Shown piece by piece: positions 34,584-43,142 of a DNA stretch of 64,000 nt. The stretch's first letter is position 1, and every line of letters starts with the position of its first letter. The translations under genes and the position numbers were made by a program. The stretch is taken from positions 62,001-126,000 of the forward strand of contig NZ_CP045651.1 in NCBI RefSeq assembly GCF_009557455.1. Reading direction: 5' to 3'. The notes beneath the pieces are model-generated. The model was not told the DNA's origin. It did no database searches and saw only the letters and a program-made list of their open reading frames with translations. The DNA is from Alistipes sp. dk3624. GTDB lineage: Bacteria; Bacteroidota; Bacteroidia; Bacteroidales; Rikenellaceae.

Positions 34584-36104
34584 ATGCAACTTTCCGATAA
34601 AATCGACATAACGCCTTTTGCGAGGATACTTCCGTTTTTCGCGGCGGGTATTCTCGCTTTCCGGTATGTGACCGCCCCCGACTGGCTGATCGTCGCGGCC
34701 GCCGTTATCGGCTATGCCGTCGCATGGCGGCAGCGTAAAGGTTCCTGCCGGTGGTGGACGGTGGCTGTCGCGCTCTTCTTTTCGGGGATACTGGTTACGG
34801 CCGTGAGCGCCCAGAAGGAAGCGATGCCGCGCGGCGAAAGGCTGGCTATGGTGCTCGAAGTCGGACAGAATCCGGTTTCGAACGGCCGGTGGCGGCAGAC
34901 CGTGGCTCGTGTGGGGGCATACCGGCCGCTGGACTCTGCCGGGAGCGGTTGGCGGGGCGTCGATGAAAAAGTCGAATTGCGGGTCGATACGGCGGAACGG
35001 GTCGCCGTGGGCGAGCAATTGTACGTGGTGGGCTACCTGAATCCCGTGGATACGGCCGGGAGTCGCTACGGGACGCTAATGCGCAGCCGCGGAATCGGCG
35101 CGCGCGTCTATGTGCGCGGGGATCAGGTGATTTCGCGCCTGCCAGGGAACGGGCGCCGGGCGACCCGTTATGCGGCGGCGCTGCAACGGTGGGCGGTCGA
35201 ACGTATCCACCGGCTGCATGTCGGCGAGAGGGAACAGGAATTGCTGTCGGCTCTGATCGCAGGGGATAAACGGAACCTTGACCGCAGGCTGAAAGCGGAC
35301 TATTCGAAAACCGGCGTGGCGCATATTCTGGCCGTGTCGGGACTGCATATGGGATTCGTGCTGGTGATTGCCAACCTGCTGTTCGGTTGGACGGTGCTGC
35401 TGCGGTACGGTCATGTGGCGAAAAACGTACTGGTCATATCGGCGTTGTGGTTTTATGCCGTGATGGCGGGGCTGTCGCCGTCTGCTGTGCGGGCGGCGCT
35501 GATGCTTTCCGCCGCACAGTTGGCCCTGGCCTGTTCGGTTCCGGGAAACGGTTACAACGTCGTGCTCGGCGCGGCGACGCTGATGCTCGCCGCCAATCCG
35601 TTCTATCTTTACGACCTCAGTTTCCAGTTGTCGTTTATGGCCGTGCTATCGATCCTGTTTTTCTATCCGCGACTGTATCGCAGAAAACTATGCCGCAACC
35701 GGATCGCCGATGCGGTGTGCAGTTCGGTGTTGCTCGGCGCGGCGGCGCAGATCGGGACGCTTCCGCTGGTCGCCTGGAATTTCGGGAATATACCTATAAT
35801 TTCGCTGATCATTAATCCGTTGGTTATCCTGACGGCCTTTTTGTCCGTTTTTACGGGGATTTTGTGGGTGCTTTTCGCTTTTCCCGGACTCAACGCGGTC
35901 TTCAGCGCGGTAGCGGGTGCTTTGTTGCAGGCGCAGAACGGGATCGTAACGTGGGCCGCCGGCACGCCCGTCGCTTCGGTTTCGGGCGTGCGCTTCGACG
36001 GGTACGGCGCGGCGGCCGCTTATGTCGTATTGGCGGCGTTGGCCGTCGGGTTGAAATGGCGGGAGGATTCTCGCAAAGAATATTTCGGGGGAGTCGCCCG
36101 TTGA
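34584..36104 (+). CDS. ComEC/Rec2-family membrane protein, without the C-terminal hydrolase domain
   Basis: 506 residues. An N-terminal membrane region and DUF4131-like domain are followed by the Competence domain (HILAVSGLHMGFVLVIANLLFG, AGLSPSAVRAALMLSAAQLAL, ANPFYLYDLSFQLSFMAVLSILFF). ComEC forms the inner-membrane channel for single-stranded DNA uptake. The chain ends about 170 residues after this core, with no metallo-beta-lactamase domain of the kind that long ComEC proteins carry. It lies 15 bases after the ComM-like gene and 21 before the methyltransferase gene, probably one operon. Confidence 0.9.
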   Translation: MQLSDKIDITPFARILPFFAAGILAFRYVTAPDWLIVAAAVIGYAVAWRQRKGSCRWWTVAVALFFSGILVTAVSAQKEAMPRGERLAMVLEVGQNPVSNGRWRQTVARVGAYRPLDSAGSGWRGVDEKVELRVDTAERVAVGEQLYVVGYLNPVDTAGSRYGTLMRSRGIGARVYVRGDQVISRLPGNGRRATRYAAALQRWAVERIHRLHVGEREQELLSALIAGDKRNLDRRLKADYSKTGVAHILAVSGLHMGFVLVIANLLFGWTVLLRYGHVAKNVLVISALWFYAVMAGLSPSAVRAALMLSAAQLALACSVPGNGYNVVLGAATLMLAANPFYLYDLSFQLSFMAVLSILFFYPRLYRRKLCRNRIADAVCSSVLLGAAAQIGTLPLVAWNFGNIPIISLIINPLVILTAFLSVFTGILWVLFAFPGLNAVFSAVAGALLQAQNGIVTWAAGTPVASVSGVRFDGYGAAAAYVVLAALAVGLKWREDSRKEYFGGVAR

Positions 36105-36125
36105 ATTTGGAACGAATGATCGAAC

Positions 36126-37313
36126 ATGACGCACGAAGAAGTTGATTGGTTGTTGCGGGAAGAGTCCCGGCAAACGGTTTTGAAATATCTGGACGAGCGG
36201 CCGGAACGACTCGCGCTGCGGCTGGGCGGCGGCGGAGCGTTGCTGGCCACCCAGTTGAAATATTTACAGCGTGCCCGGACCAAACTCCCGTCCTATTACC
36301 GGGCCCGCTGTATTTTGCCGCCGCTGGCGTTCGAGCAGGCCAGCAGCGAGGCGGTCGCCGCCGAAAAACGGTACGGAGGTGCGCTCTGCATCGATCTGAC
36401 CTGCGGTCTGGGCGTCGATTCGGCCCATTTTTCGAAAAGTTTCGACCGGGTGATCGCCGTCGAACGCGATCCGGTTACGGCCCGGGTCGCCGCCGTGAAT
36501 TTTTCGCTGCTGGGGATTTCGAACATAGAGGTGGTGAACGACTCCGCCGAACATTTCATAGAGTCGTTTCCCGGGACGGCCGATCTGGTGTATGCGGATC
36601 CGGCGCGGCGCGGCGAAGGGAACCGGAAAGTGTTCCGGTTCGAGGAGTGTTCTCCGGACATCGTCTCGCTATTGCCGGCGATCCGGGAGAAAACGCGCCG
36701 GGTCGTGGTCAAGGCGTCGCCGTTGTTCGACATAGACGAGGCATTCCGACTGTTCGGCGACCGCATAACCGTCGATATCGTTTCCCGGCAGGGCGAGTGC
36801 AAAGAGGTGTTGATCGATGTTCCTTCGGCGCCGGACGCGCCGGCCGGAAGCGTCCGGGCGGTCGCGGCCGGCTGCGGTTCGCTCGTATTCGGACGGGGGG
36901 ACGGCGAGCCGGCGCAGACGTCGGATTTCGAGCCGCCGTACGGGTATCTGTTGGTGCCGGACGTGTCGCTTTGCAAGGCCCGTCTGGTACGGAGATACGC
37001 TGCCCGGATCGGATGCTACGCCGTATCGCAGAGCGGTTACTGCCTGTCGCGGCAGGCGCCCGACCGGTTCTTCGGCCGGGTCTACCCGATCCGCGAGATG
37101 GCATTCTATCAGCCGAAAAAGCTGAAACAAGCCCTGAAAGCGGCGGGAATTTCCCGCTGCAATCTACTGAAAAAAGAGTTTCCGTTCGATGCCGAAAGAA
37201 TTGCCCGCGCGCTGGGCATCCGTCAGGGCGGGGACGATTCTTTCGCTTTTACCCGGATCGAAGGAAAATTGTACGCCCTGATGCTCGGGGAGGAAATCCC
37301 ATCAAAAAGATGA
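36126..37313 (+). CDS. THUMP-like-domain class I SAM-dependent methyltransferase
   Basis: 395 residues. An N-terminal helical region (1-60) is followed by a Rossmann methyltransferase core: CIDLTCGLGVDSAHFSKSF is the SAM-binding loop, VIAVERDPVTARVAAVNF follows, and DLVYADPARRG is the DPPR-like catalytic motif of nucleic acid methyltransferases. The C-terminal third matches the THUMP-like domain type (REMAFYQPKKLKQALKAAGI). The target is unknown; rRNA or tRNA is likely from the motif. Confidence 0.87.
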   Translation: MTHEEVDWLLREESRQTVLKYLDERPERLALRLGGGGALLATQLKYLQRARTKLPSYYRARCILPPLAFEQASSEAVAAEKRYGGALCIDLTCGLGVDSAHFSKSFDRVIAVERDPVTARVAAVNFSLLGISNIEVVNDSAEHFIESFPGTADLVYADPARRGEGNRKVFRFEECSPDIVSLLPAIREKTRRVVVKASPLFDIDEAFRLFGDRITVDIVSRQGECKEVLIDVPSAPDAPAGSVRAVAAGCGSLVFGRGDGEPAQTSDFEPPYGYLLVPDVSLCKARLVRRYAARIGCYAVSQSGYCLSRQAPDRFFGRVYPIREMAFYQPKKLKQALKAAGISRCNLLKKEFPFDAERIARALGIRQGGDDSFAFTRIEGKLYALMLGEEIPSKR

Positions 37314-37319
37314 CCGACG

Positions 37320-38786
37320 ATGCGGAAGACCGTTAAATCCCCCACTGTTTTTCAGTCCCTTATTCCGGTCGCCGTACTGATCGTGCTTAACGTGACGCTG
37401 CTGGGCGACGAGACCCTCGCGGGAGCCAATCAGATGTCGCTGCTGATCGCTTCGGGCGTTACGGCCTGCATCGCGATTCGCAACGGGAAAACGTGGGGGG
37501 ATATTCTGGAAGGAATCGTGCGGACGCTGACCGGAGCCATTCCGGCGATCTTGATTCTGCTGATGATCGGGGTGCTCTCCGGAACGTGGATGCTCAGCGG
37601 AATTATTCCCGCGATGATCCATTACGGGCTGTATGTGCTGCGTCCCGAATACTTCCTGCCGGCTACGGTGGTCATTTCGGCGCTGATTTCGCTGGCTACG
37701 GGCAGTTCGTGGTCGACGGTGGCCACCGTCGGGGTGGCGTTGCTGGGAATCGGACGGACGCTCGGGTTCGGAGACCCGGTGATCGCCGGAGCCATCATTT
37801 CGGGGGCATATTTCGGCGACAAGGTTTCTCCGCTGAGCGATACGACCAACCTCGCCGCGGCGATCGCCGGAACGAATCTCTTCACGCATATCCGTTACAT
37901 GCTGTACACGACTCTGCCCACGATCTTCGTAACGCTGATTATTTTTACGATACTGTCGATCGGCGGCGGTAAAATTGCAGCGGATGTTTCGGTAGCCGAT
38001 ACGCAGCGGATGATTACGGATTATTATTACATTTCTCCGGTGCTGTTTCTCGTGTCGTTGGCGGCGGTGGCGATGATCGTGTTCAAAATGCCTCCGGTGC
38101 CGGTGCTTTTCGTCGGCAGCCTGCTCGGCGGCGTGATGGCGGTCGTATGCCAGCCGGAACTGATCGGTTCGCTCAGCGGCGACGGGACGTTGACGGCCGG
38201 GGGCGCTTACCGTGTCGTCAGCCGGGCGATGTACGGAACGGTATCGCCGGAAACGGGCGATCCGATGGTCGATTCGCTGTTTACGTCGAGGGGAATGGCC
38301 GGGATGCTGAATACCGTCTGGCTGATTATCACGGCGATGATTTTCGGCGGCGTGATGGAGGCCGGACAGTTTTTGGAGCGGATCACGACGGCGCTCATCC
38401 GCCGCGTACGTTCGACCGGAGGACTCGTGAGCGCGACGGCGGGAACCTGCGTGCTGTTCAATTCGACCGCATCCGACCAGTACCTCGCCATCGTGATCCC
38501 CGGCAAAATTTTCGGCAGTGCGTACCGGCGCAAAGGGCTGGCTCCCGAAGTGCTGAGCCGGACGCTGGAAGACGCCGGTACGGCCACCTCGGTGCTGATC
38601 CCGTGGAATACCTGCGGCGCGACGCAGGCCGGCGTGCTGAACGTGGCGACGGTCGCTTACCTGCCCTACGCTTTTTTTTGTTACATCAGTCCGCTGATGT
38701 CGATCCTGTTCGCCTGGCTGGGTTTGCGTATCCGCAGAATCCCGCCGCAGGGCGCTTTGCCGGAAACGGAAAATCGAAATAAATAG
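37320..38786 (+). CDS. nhaC: Na+/H+ antiporter, NhaC family
   Basis: 488 residues with about 11-12 membrane segments. The NhaC signatures are present: ATGSSWSTVATVGVALLGIG, GAIISGAYFGDKVSPLSDTTNLAAAIAGT and later VLIPWNTCGATQAGVL. It exchanges external protons for internal sodium, or a related ion pair, across the inner membrane. It starts 6 bases after the methyltransferase stop. It is the last gene of the run that begins with the ComM-like protein, as far as spacing shows. Confidence 0.93.
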   Translation: MRKTVKSPTVFQSLIPVAVLIVLNVTLLGDETLAGANQMSLLIASGVTACIAIRNGKTWGDILEGIVRTLTGAIPAILILLMIGVLSGTWMLSGIIPAMIHYGLYVLRPEYFLPATVVISALISLATGSSWSTVATVGVALLGIGRTLGFGDPVIAGAIISGAYFGDKVSPLSDTTNLAAAIAGTNLFTHIRYMLYTTLPTIFVTLIIFTILSIGGGKIAADVSVADTQRMITDYYYISPVLFLVSLAAVAMIVFKMPPVPVLFVGSLLGGVMAVVCQPELIGSLSGDGTLTAGGAYRVVSRAMYGTVSPETGDPMVDSLFTSRGMAGMLNTVWLIITAMIFGGVMEAGQFLERITTALIRRVRSTGGLVSATAGTCVLFNSTASDQYLAIVIPGKIFGSAYRRKGLAPEVLSRTLEDAGTATSVLIPWNTCGATQAGVLNVATVAYLPYAFFCYISPLMSILFAWLGLRIRRIPPQGALPETENRNK

Positions 38787-38787
38787 T

Positions 38788-38795
38788 TACCTTTG
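38788..38795 (+). promoter_or_regulatory. -7 box upstream of the YihY gene
   Basis: TACCTTTG lies directly after the nhaC stop and 24 bases before the YihY ATG. A TTTG at 38757-38760 is too far away for the usual -33 spacing, so this is a partial promoter call. Confidence 0.4.
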
Positions 38796-38819
38796 TTACA
38801 CGGCCAAGGAAGCGAAAAT

Positions 38820-40127
38820 ATGATCAGGAAAATCATTCAGTATATCACGCACGACATCTGGGTAAAGAAAGAACACGAATACAAGTCCCGGAAAATGCGT
38901 TGGGCGGTGCGCCAGTTCAAAGTGTTCATCTTTACGGCGCAGGGCTTCGGGCAGCACGGGATTCTGGTGCGCTCGGCCGCGCTGACTTTCTATACGCTGA
39001 TGTCGATCGTTCCGGTCGCCGCGCTCGTATTCGGGATCGCCAAGGGGTTCGGACTCGAAACACGCCTGAACGAGTATCTTTACAACCAGTTCCCGCAGTA
39101 TACCGTCGTGATCGACCAGGTGATCGCATTCGCCAACGCGATGTTGCTGCGTACCAAGGGCGGACTGATCGCTTCGGTGGGTTTGGTCGTGCTGTTCTGG
39201 GCCGTGCTGAAAGTATTCGGGAACATCGAAAGCGCTTTCAACAACATTTGGGAAGTGCGCCGTTCGCGCAGTTTCGCACGCAAATTCAGCGATTATACGA
39301 CCGTGATCGTCGTAACGCCGATCCTGTGGATCATCTCCAGCAGCATCGGGCTGCAGATACAAAAACATCTAATGCACCTTACTTCGTCGCCCGTGGTCAG
39401 CGTATTCCTCGGACTCGCTTCGCTGGTGATGATCTGGCTGATGTTCGCATTCGTCTATCTGGTGATGCCGAATACGAAAGTGAAGCTGCGCAGCGCCGTT
39501 TCGGCCGGGGTGATTGCCGGGACGATCTTTCAGTTGTTCCAGATCGCCTATATTTTCATTCAGTCGCGACTGACCAGTTATAATGCGATATACGGCAGTT
39601 TTGCCGCCGTGCCGTTGTTCCTGATTTGGTTGCAGAGCAGTTGGCAGATCGTGCTGTTCGGCGCCGAGCTGTCGTTCGCCTACCAGAACATCCGGAAGTT
39701 CGAGTTCGAAAAGATCGCCAAGGAGATGAGTTACGAGTACCGCAAGAAGGCGCTGCTCGTGGTGATGCACCAGATTATCGCGCATTTTCTCGCGCGCGAC
39801 GGAGCCGTATCGTCCGAAACGGTGGCTCAGGATCTGAACCTGCCGGTGCGCATCGTGCGGGATGCCGTTTTCGACCTCGAAAAGGCTGGGCTGATCGTGT
39901 CGACGGTCAGTAAAGAAGATAAGGTCAACCTGTACGTGCCGGCCCGCGACGTGCATACGCTGCGGGTCTGCGACGTGATCCAGCAGGTCGAGGCGAGCGG
40001 AATGGCGTCGCTCGATTTGCAGCAGAGTCCCGAGTTCCGGCAGATCGACGCGATCGTGAACCGGCTGAACCTGACGGTCAGTCGCAGCGCGGACAATGTT
40101 TTACTGATGGATGTACGAACGGAATAA
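38820..40127 (+). CDS. YihY/BrkB-family membrane protein with a C-terminal winged-helix domain
   Basis: 435 residues. The first 290 form the YihY (formerly RNase BN-like) membrane domain: LVRSAALTFYTLMSIVPVAALVFGIAKGFG, KGGLIASVGLVVLFWAVLKVFGNIESAFNNIWEVRRSRS, YNAIYGSFAAVPLFLIWLQSSWQIVLFGAELSFAYQNI. The last 130 residues are soluble and look like a winged-helix unit (AHFLARDGAVSSETVAQDLNLPVRIVRDAVFDLEKAGLIVSTV). The ATG at 38820 is chosen over an upstream TTG. The following gene starts inside this one. Confidence 0.9.
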   Translation: MIRKIIQYITHDIWVKKEHEYKSRKMRWAVRQFKVFIFTAQGFGQHGILVRSAALTFYTLMSIVPVAALVFGIAKGFGLETRLNEYLYNQFPQYTVVIDQVIAFANAMLLRTKGGLIASVGLVVLFWAVLKVFGNIESAFNNIWEVRRSRSFARKFSDYTTVIVVTPILWIISSSIGLQIQKHLMHLTSSPVVSVFLGLASLVMIWLMFAFVYLVMPNTKVKLRSAVSAGVIAGTIFQLFQIAYIFIQSRLTSYNAIYGSFAAVPLFLIWLQSSWQIVLFGAELSFAYQNIRKFEFEKIAKEMSYEYRKKALLVVMHQIIAHFLARDGAVSSETVAQDLNLPVRIVRDAVFDLEKAGLIVSTVSKEDKVNLYVPARDVHTLRVCDVIQQVEASGMASLDLQQSPEFRQIDAIVNRLNLTVSRSADNVLLMDVRTE

Positions 40128-40923
40128 AGATATTTACAGCCGGAACGGAGTGAAAAGAGTCGTTATCATAGGAAGCGGAAACGTGGCCGAGGCGCTGGCG
40201 AAAGCGATCGGAGCCAGTCGTTACGAATTGGTGCAGATCTATGCCCGCAACCGGGAACGCGGGCAGGCGATTGCCCGGGCGGTTCGTTGCGCCTGCGCCG
40301 ACGATCCGAAGCGAATCGCCGAAGCGGATATCTACCTGATGGCGGTCAGCGACCGCGCCGTACCGAAATTGTCCGAGAGTTTCGACTTCGGGGATGCGGT
40401 CGTCGCGCATACGGCCGGCAGCGTCGCGCTCGGAGAACTGGCCCCCCGCATCCGGAACAAAGGGGTCTTTTATCCGTTGCAGACTTTTACGGCGGGGCGC
40501 AGTCTCGAACTGAGCGACGTTCCTCTTTTTATCGAGGGAAACAACGATTTTACGGTCGATGCGCTGGCCGGACTGGCCGGGGCGCTGAGTACGCGGGTGC
40601 GGATCGCCGATTCGCGGCAGCGGATGCGACTTCATCTGGCGGCCGTGTTCGCCTGCAATTTCGCCAACCACATGTTCGCCGTCGGGCAGCAGTTATTGCA
40701 GGAGTACGGCCTGCCCGCCGACCTGATCAAGCCGCTGATCCGGGAAACGGTCGCCAAGGCGCTCGACAGCCCGTCGGCTGCGGCCGTACAGACCGGCCCT
40801 GCGCGCCGCAACGACTACCGTACCCGGCACAAGCACATCGAAATGCTGCACAATCATCCCGAACTACAAAACCTTTATAAAAACATAAGCCTTAATATAT
40901 GGGAAACTTCAAAGAAGATATAG
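40111..40923 (+). CDS. Rossmann-fold protein with DUF2520 domain
   Basis: 270 residues. An N-terminal NAD(P)-binding Rossmann fold (RVVIIGSGNVAEALAKAIGA) and a DUF2520 C-terminal helical domain (LAAVFACNFANHMFAVGQQLL) give an architecture like ProC or 6-phosphogluconate-type dehydrogenases. Substrate unknown. The listed ATG overlaps the YihY gene by 17 bases. A GTG at 40150, exactly at the first Rossmann strand, is an equally reasonable start. The 3' end overlaps the KdsC-like gene. Confidence 0.88.
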   Translation: MYERNKDIYSRNGVKRVVIIGSGNVAEALAKAIGASRYELVQIYARNRERGQAIARAVRCACADDPKRIAEADIYLMAVSDRAVPKLSESFDFGDAVVAHTAGSVALGELAPRIRNKGVFYPLQTFTAGRSLELSDVPLFIEGNNDFTVDALAGLAGALSTRVRIADSRQRMRLHLAAVFACNFANHMFAVGQQLLQEYGLPADLIKPLIRETVAKALDSPSAAAVQTGPARRNDYRTRHKHIEMLHNHPELQNLYKNISLNIWETSKKI

Positions 40924-41435
40924 CGCGCGTCCGGGTTTTCGTATTCGATGTGGACGGGGTGCTGACCGACGGCGGGATTTCCGTCACTCCGGAAGGGGAT
41001 TTCATCCGCAAGTACAATTCGAAAGACGGTTATGCGCTGTCGCTGGCATTGAAAAAGGGCTATCACATAGCGATCATTACCGGCGGCAAGGGGAACAGCC
41101 TGAAGGTGCGTTTCGACATGCTCGGCGTCGATCACGTTTATATGGATTGCCACGAAAAGCTGAAGGCTCTGAAAGAACTTTGCGACGAATTGGACGTCTC
41201 CGCCGACGAGATTCTTTACATGGGGGACGACGTGCCCGATCTGGAGCCGATGCGGCATGTCGGTATGCCGGTTTGTCCGGCCGACGCCGTGGCGGAGATC
41301 GTCAATGCATCGCGTTACGTGTCGCAGTTCGGCGGCGGGCAGGGATGCGTGCGGGATGTGGTCGAGCAGGTGATGCGGGCCCGCGGCGATTGGTACAAGG
41401 AGGGCGACGCGCCGATCCGGGTCGCTTCGCGTTAA
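40899..41435 (+). CDS. KdsC-like HAD phosphatase (KDO 8-phosphate phosphatase family)
   Basis: 178 residues. A cap-less HAD phosphatase: catalytic D17/D19 in VFVFDVDGVLTDGG, ITGGKGNSLKVRF, and YMGDDVPDLEPM at the metal site. The family includes KdsC, which dephosphorylates KDO-8-P for lipopolysaccharide core synthesis, and close sugar-phosphate phosphatases, so the exact substrate is an inference. It overlaps the DUF2520 gene by 25 bases. Confidence 0.88.
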   Translation: MGNFKEDIARVRVFVFDVDGVLTDGGISVTPEGDFIRKYNSKDGYALSLALKKGYHIAIITGGKGNSLKVRFDMLGVDHVYMDCHEKLKALKELCDELDVSADEILYMGDDVPDLEPMRHVGMPVCPADAVAEIVNASRYVSQFGGGQGCVRDVVEQVMRARGDWYKEGDAPIRVASR

Positions 41436-41471
41436 GGCGGGTTCGATTTTAGAAATTTTAATTCCGAAAAA

Positions 41472-42092
41472 ATGAAATATTTTGTATTGATGTTTTTGTC
41501 GTGCTGCATGTCGTGCCTGACGGTAAACGCCCAGTGGTCGCTGAAAGACGTTTTGAACAAGGAAACGGTCGGAAATCTGGCGGGTTCGCTGATTTCGTCG
41601 AAAGTCACGGCGGCCGATCTGGCCGGGACATGGGCGTATTCGAAACCCGCCTGCGAGCTGGAGAGCGACGATGCGGCGAAAAAAGTGGGCGGAAGTCTCG
41701 TCTCTTCGCAAATCGAAGCGAAACTCGCGGAGTTGTATGCAAAAGCGGGCATCTCGGCCGACCGGTTTTCGGTGACGTTCAATACCGACAGCAGTTTTGT
41801 CTGCCAACTGAAGAACCGCAGTATCGGGGGAACCTTTTCTGTGGACGGCGAGACCGGGCAGATCAGTCTGAAATACGGAGCCGTGGAAGGGCTTGCCGGC
41901 GCCGGTTCTTTGAACCTTTACGTCCGCAAGACGGGCGACCGTATTCGGCTGCTTTTCAAGGCTGACAAGTTGCTGGAAATCGTTTCTGCGGTCGCTAATA
42001 TGACCCAGAACGCCACGGTGAACGCAATCGGCAAGGTGGCGTCGGCTTATGACGGTATGCTGCTCGGCTGCGAGCTGACTCCCAAGGAGTAA
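41472..42092 (+). CDS. Exported DUF4923-family protein
   Basis: 206 residues. Signal peptide (MKYFVLMFLSCCMSCLTVNAQ) with a nearby cysteine pair, then an alpha-helical start and a lipocalin-like beta region (AADLAGTWAYSKPACELESDDAAKKVGG, IGGTFSVDGETGQISLKYG). It matches the Bacteroidota-specific DUF4923 pattern. Function unknown. It is convergent with xerD, with 16 bases between the stop codons. Confidence 0.83.
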   Translation: MKYFVLMFLSCCMSCLTVNAQWSLKDVLNKETVGNLAGSLISSKVTAADLAGTWAYSKPACELESDDAAKKVGGSLVSSQIEAKLAELYAKAGISADRFSVTFNTDSSFVCQLKNRSIGGTFSVDGETGQISLKYGAVEGLAGAGSLNLYVRKTGDRIRLLFKADKLLEIVSAVANMTQNATVNAIGKVASAYDGMLLGCELTPKE

Positions 42093-42108
42093 AACGGTTC
42101 CCGCCGGG

Positions 42109-43011
42109 TCAAAAATCCGACAGCGGATGGTGCGACTCAACGTTGTCGCGTAGGTTTTCGCGATCGAGATGGGTGTATATTTCGGTCGTCAGGATCGATT
42201 CGTGCCCGAGCATCTCCTGTACCTGGCGGATGCTCGCCCCTCCTTCGAGCAGGTGCGTGGCGAATGAGTGACGGAATGTGTGCGGACTGATCGTCTTGGC
42301 GATCCCGGCGGCTTTCGCCGCTTCGCGGATGATGTGGAAGATCATAACGCGGGTCAGCCCCCTACCCTTGTTGTTCAGAAACAGCGTGTCGGCCGAACGC
42401 GGGTCGGTTTCCTGCCTGGCGCGCTGTTCGAGGTAACAGCCGATCAGCCGGACGGCCTGTCGGCTGACCGGCACGAGCCGTTGTTTGTCCCCTTTCCCGA
42501 TCACGCGGATGAATCCGTCGTCGAAAAACAGGTCGCTGATTCGCAGCGATATCAGTTCGGAAACCCGCAGGCCGCAACTGTACAGCGTTTCGATCATCGC
42601 CTTGTTGCGGTGTCCGAAACGGCTGCTCAGGTCGATCGTATCCAGAATGGCTTGGATCTCCGCGACCGAAAGGACATCGGGCAACTTGCGTCCCGTTTTC
42701 GGCGGGTCGATGAATTCGGTGGGCAGGTTTTCGATCCGGTCGTTGATCAGCAGGTAGTTGAAAAAACTTTTCACCCCGCTCAGAATCCGTGCCTGCGTCG
42801 TCTTTTTCACGCCTTTGTCGTACAAGTATGCCAAAAACGATTCGATGTGCTGCTCGCGCACCTGTTCCGGCCCGATACCGAATTCGCTGTCCATATAGCC
42901 GGCCATTTGCCGCAGATCCCGCAGGTAGGCCTCGGCCGTATTGTCCGAAAGTTTTTTTTCCAGTTTGATATAAAAGGTGTAATCTTTCAACTCTTTATCC
43001 CAATCTCGCAT
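42109..43011 (-). CDS. xerD: Tyrosine recombinase XerD
   Basis: 300 residues, the size of the chromosomal Xer recombinases that resolve chromosome dimers at dif. An N-terminal SAM-like core-binding domain (1-105) precedes the catalytic domain with R149 (SCGLRVSE), K173, H244-x-x-R247 (PHTFRHSFATHLL), H270 (MLGH) and nucleophile Y279 (TEIYTHL). All six catalytic positions are canonical, unlike the element integrase at the left edge. The gene diverges from prmA with overlapping promoters. Confidence 0.95.
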   Translation of the reverse strand: MRDWDKELKDYTFYIKLEKKLSDNTAEAYLRDLRQMAGYMDSEFGIGPEQVREQHIESFLAYLYDKGVKKTTQARILSGVKSFFNYLLINDRIENLPTEFIDPPKTGRKLPDVLSVAEIQAILDTIDLSSRFGHRNKAMIETLYSCGLRVSELISLRISDLFFDDGFIRVIGKGDKQRLVPVSRQAVRLIGCYLEQRARQETDPRSADTLFLNNKGRGLTRVMIFHIIREAAKAAGIAKTISPHTFRHSFATHLLEGGASIRQVQEMLGHESILTTEIYTHLDRENLRDNVESHHPLSDF

Positions 43012-43031
43012 GACCTGTGCTTATTTTCAGT

Positions 43032-43060
43032 CAAAATTACTATTTTTGTAAAATAATCAA
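43032..43060 (-). promoter_or_regulatory. Promoter of xerD
   Basis: Minus strand: TTG (43060-43058), 18-bp spacer, TAATTTTG (43039-43032), a full TAnnTTTG match. The -7 box sits next to the one for prmA on the other strand. Confidence 0.55.
43041..43048 (+). promoter_or_regulatory. -7 box of prmA
   Basis: TATTTTTG matches TAnnTTTG and lies 1 base from the divergent xerD -7 box. No -33 TTG was found at the usual spacing. Confidence 0.5.
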
Positions 43061-43142
43061 GTTTTTTGAAAGAAACAAAGTACGGGGAAAGCTGGTATCG
43101 GTTTTGCAGATTCCGAAGAAACCGGTTGAATCGTTAGAGCGC

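Noticed and set aside
36146-37336. 396-codon frame overlapping the THUMP-like methyltransferase on the same strand
   Set aside because: Frame-shifted shadow of a gene with clear SAM and DPAR motifs; the product is Arg/Gly-rich and non-homologous.
42109-43011. xerD as a sign of a second integrated element
   Set aside because: Full canonical catalytic set, size and core-gene neighbours (prmA, kdsC-like) fit the chromosomal dimer-resolution recombinase.
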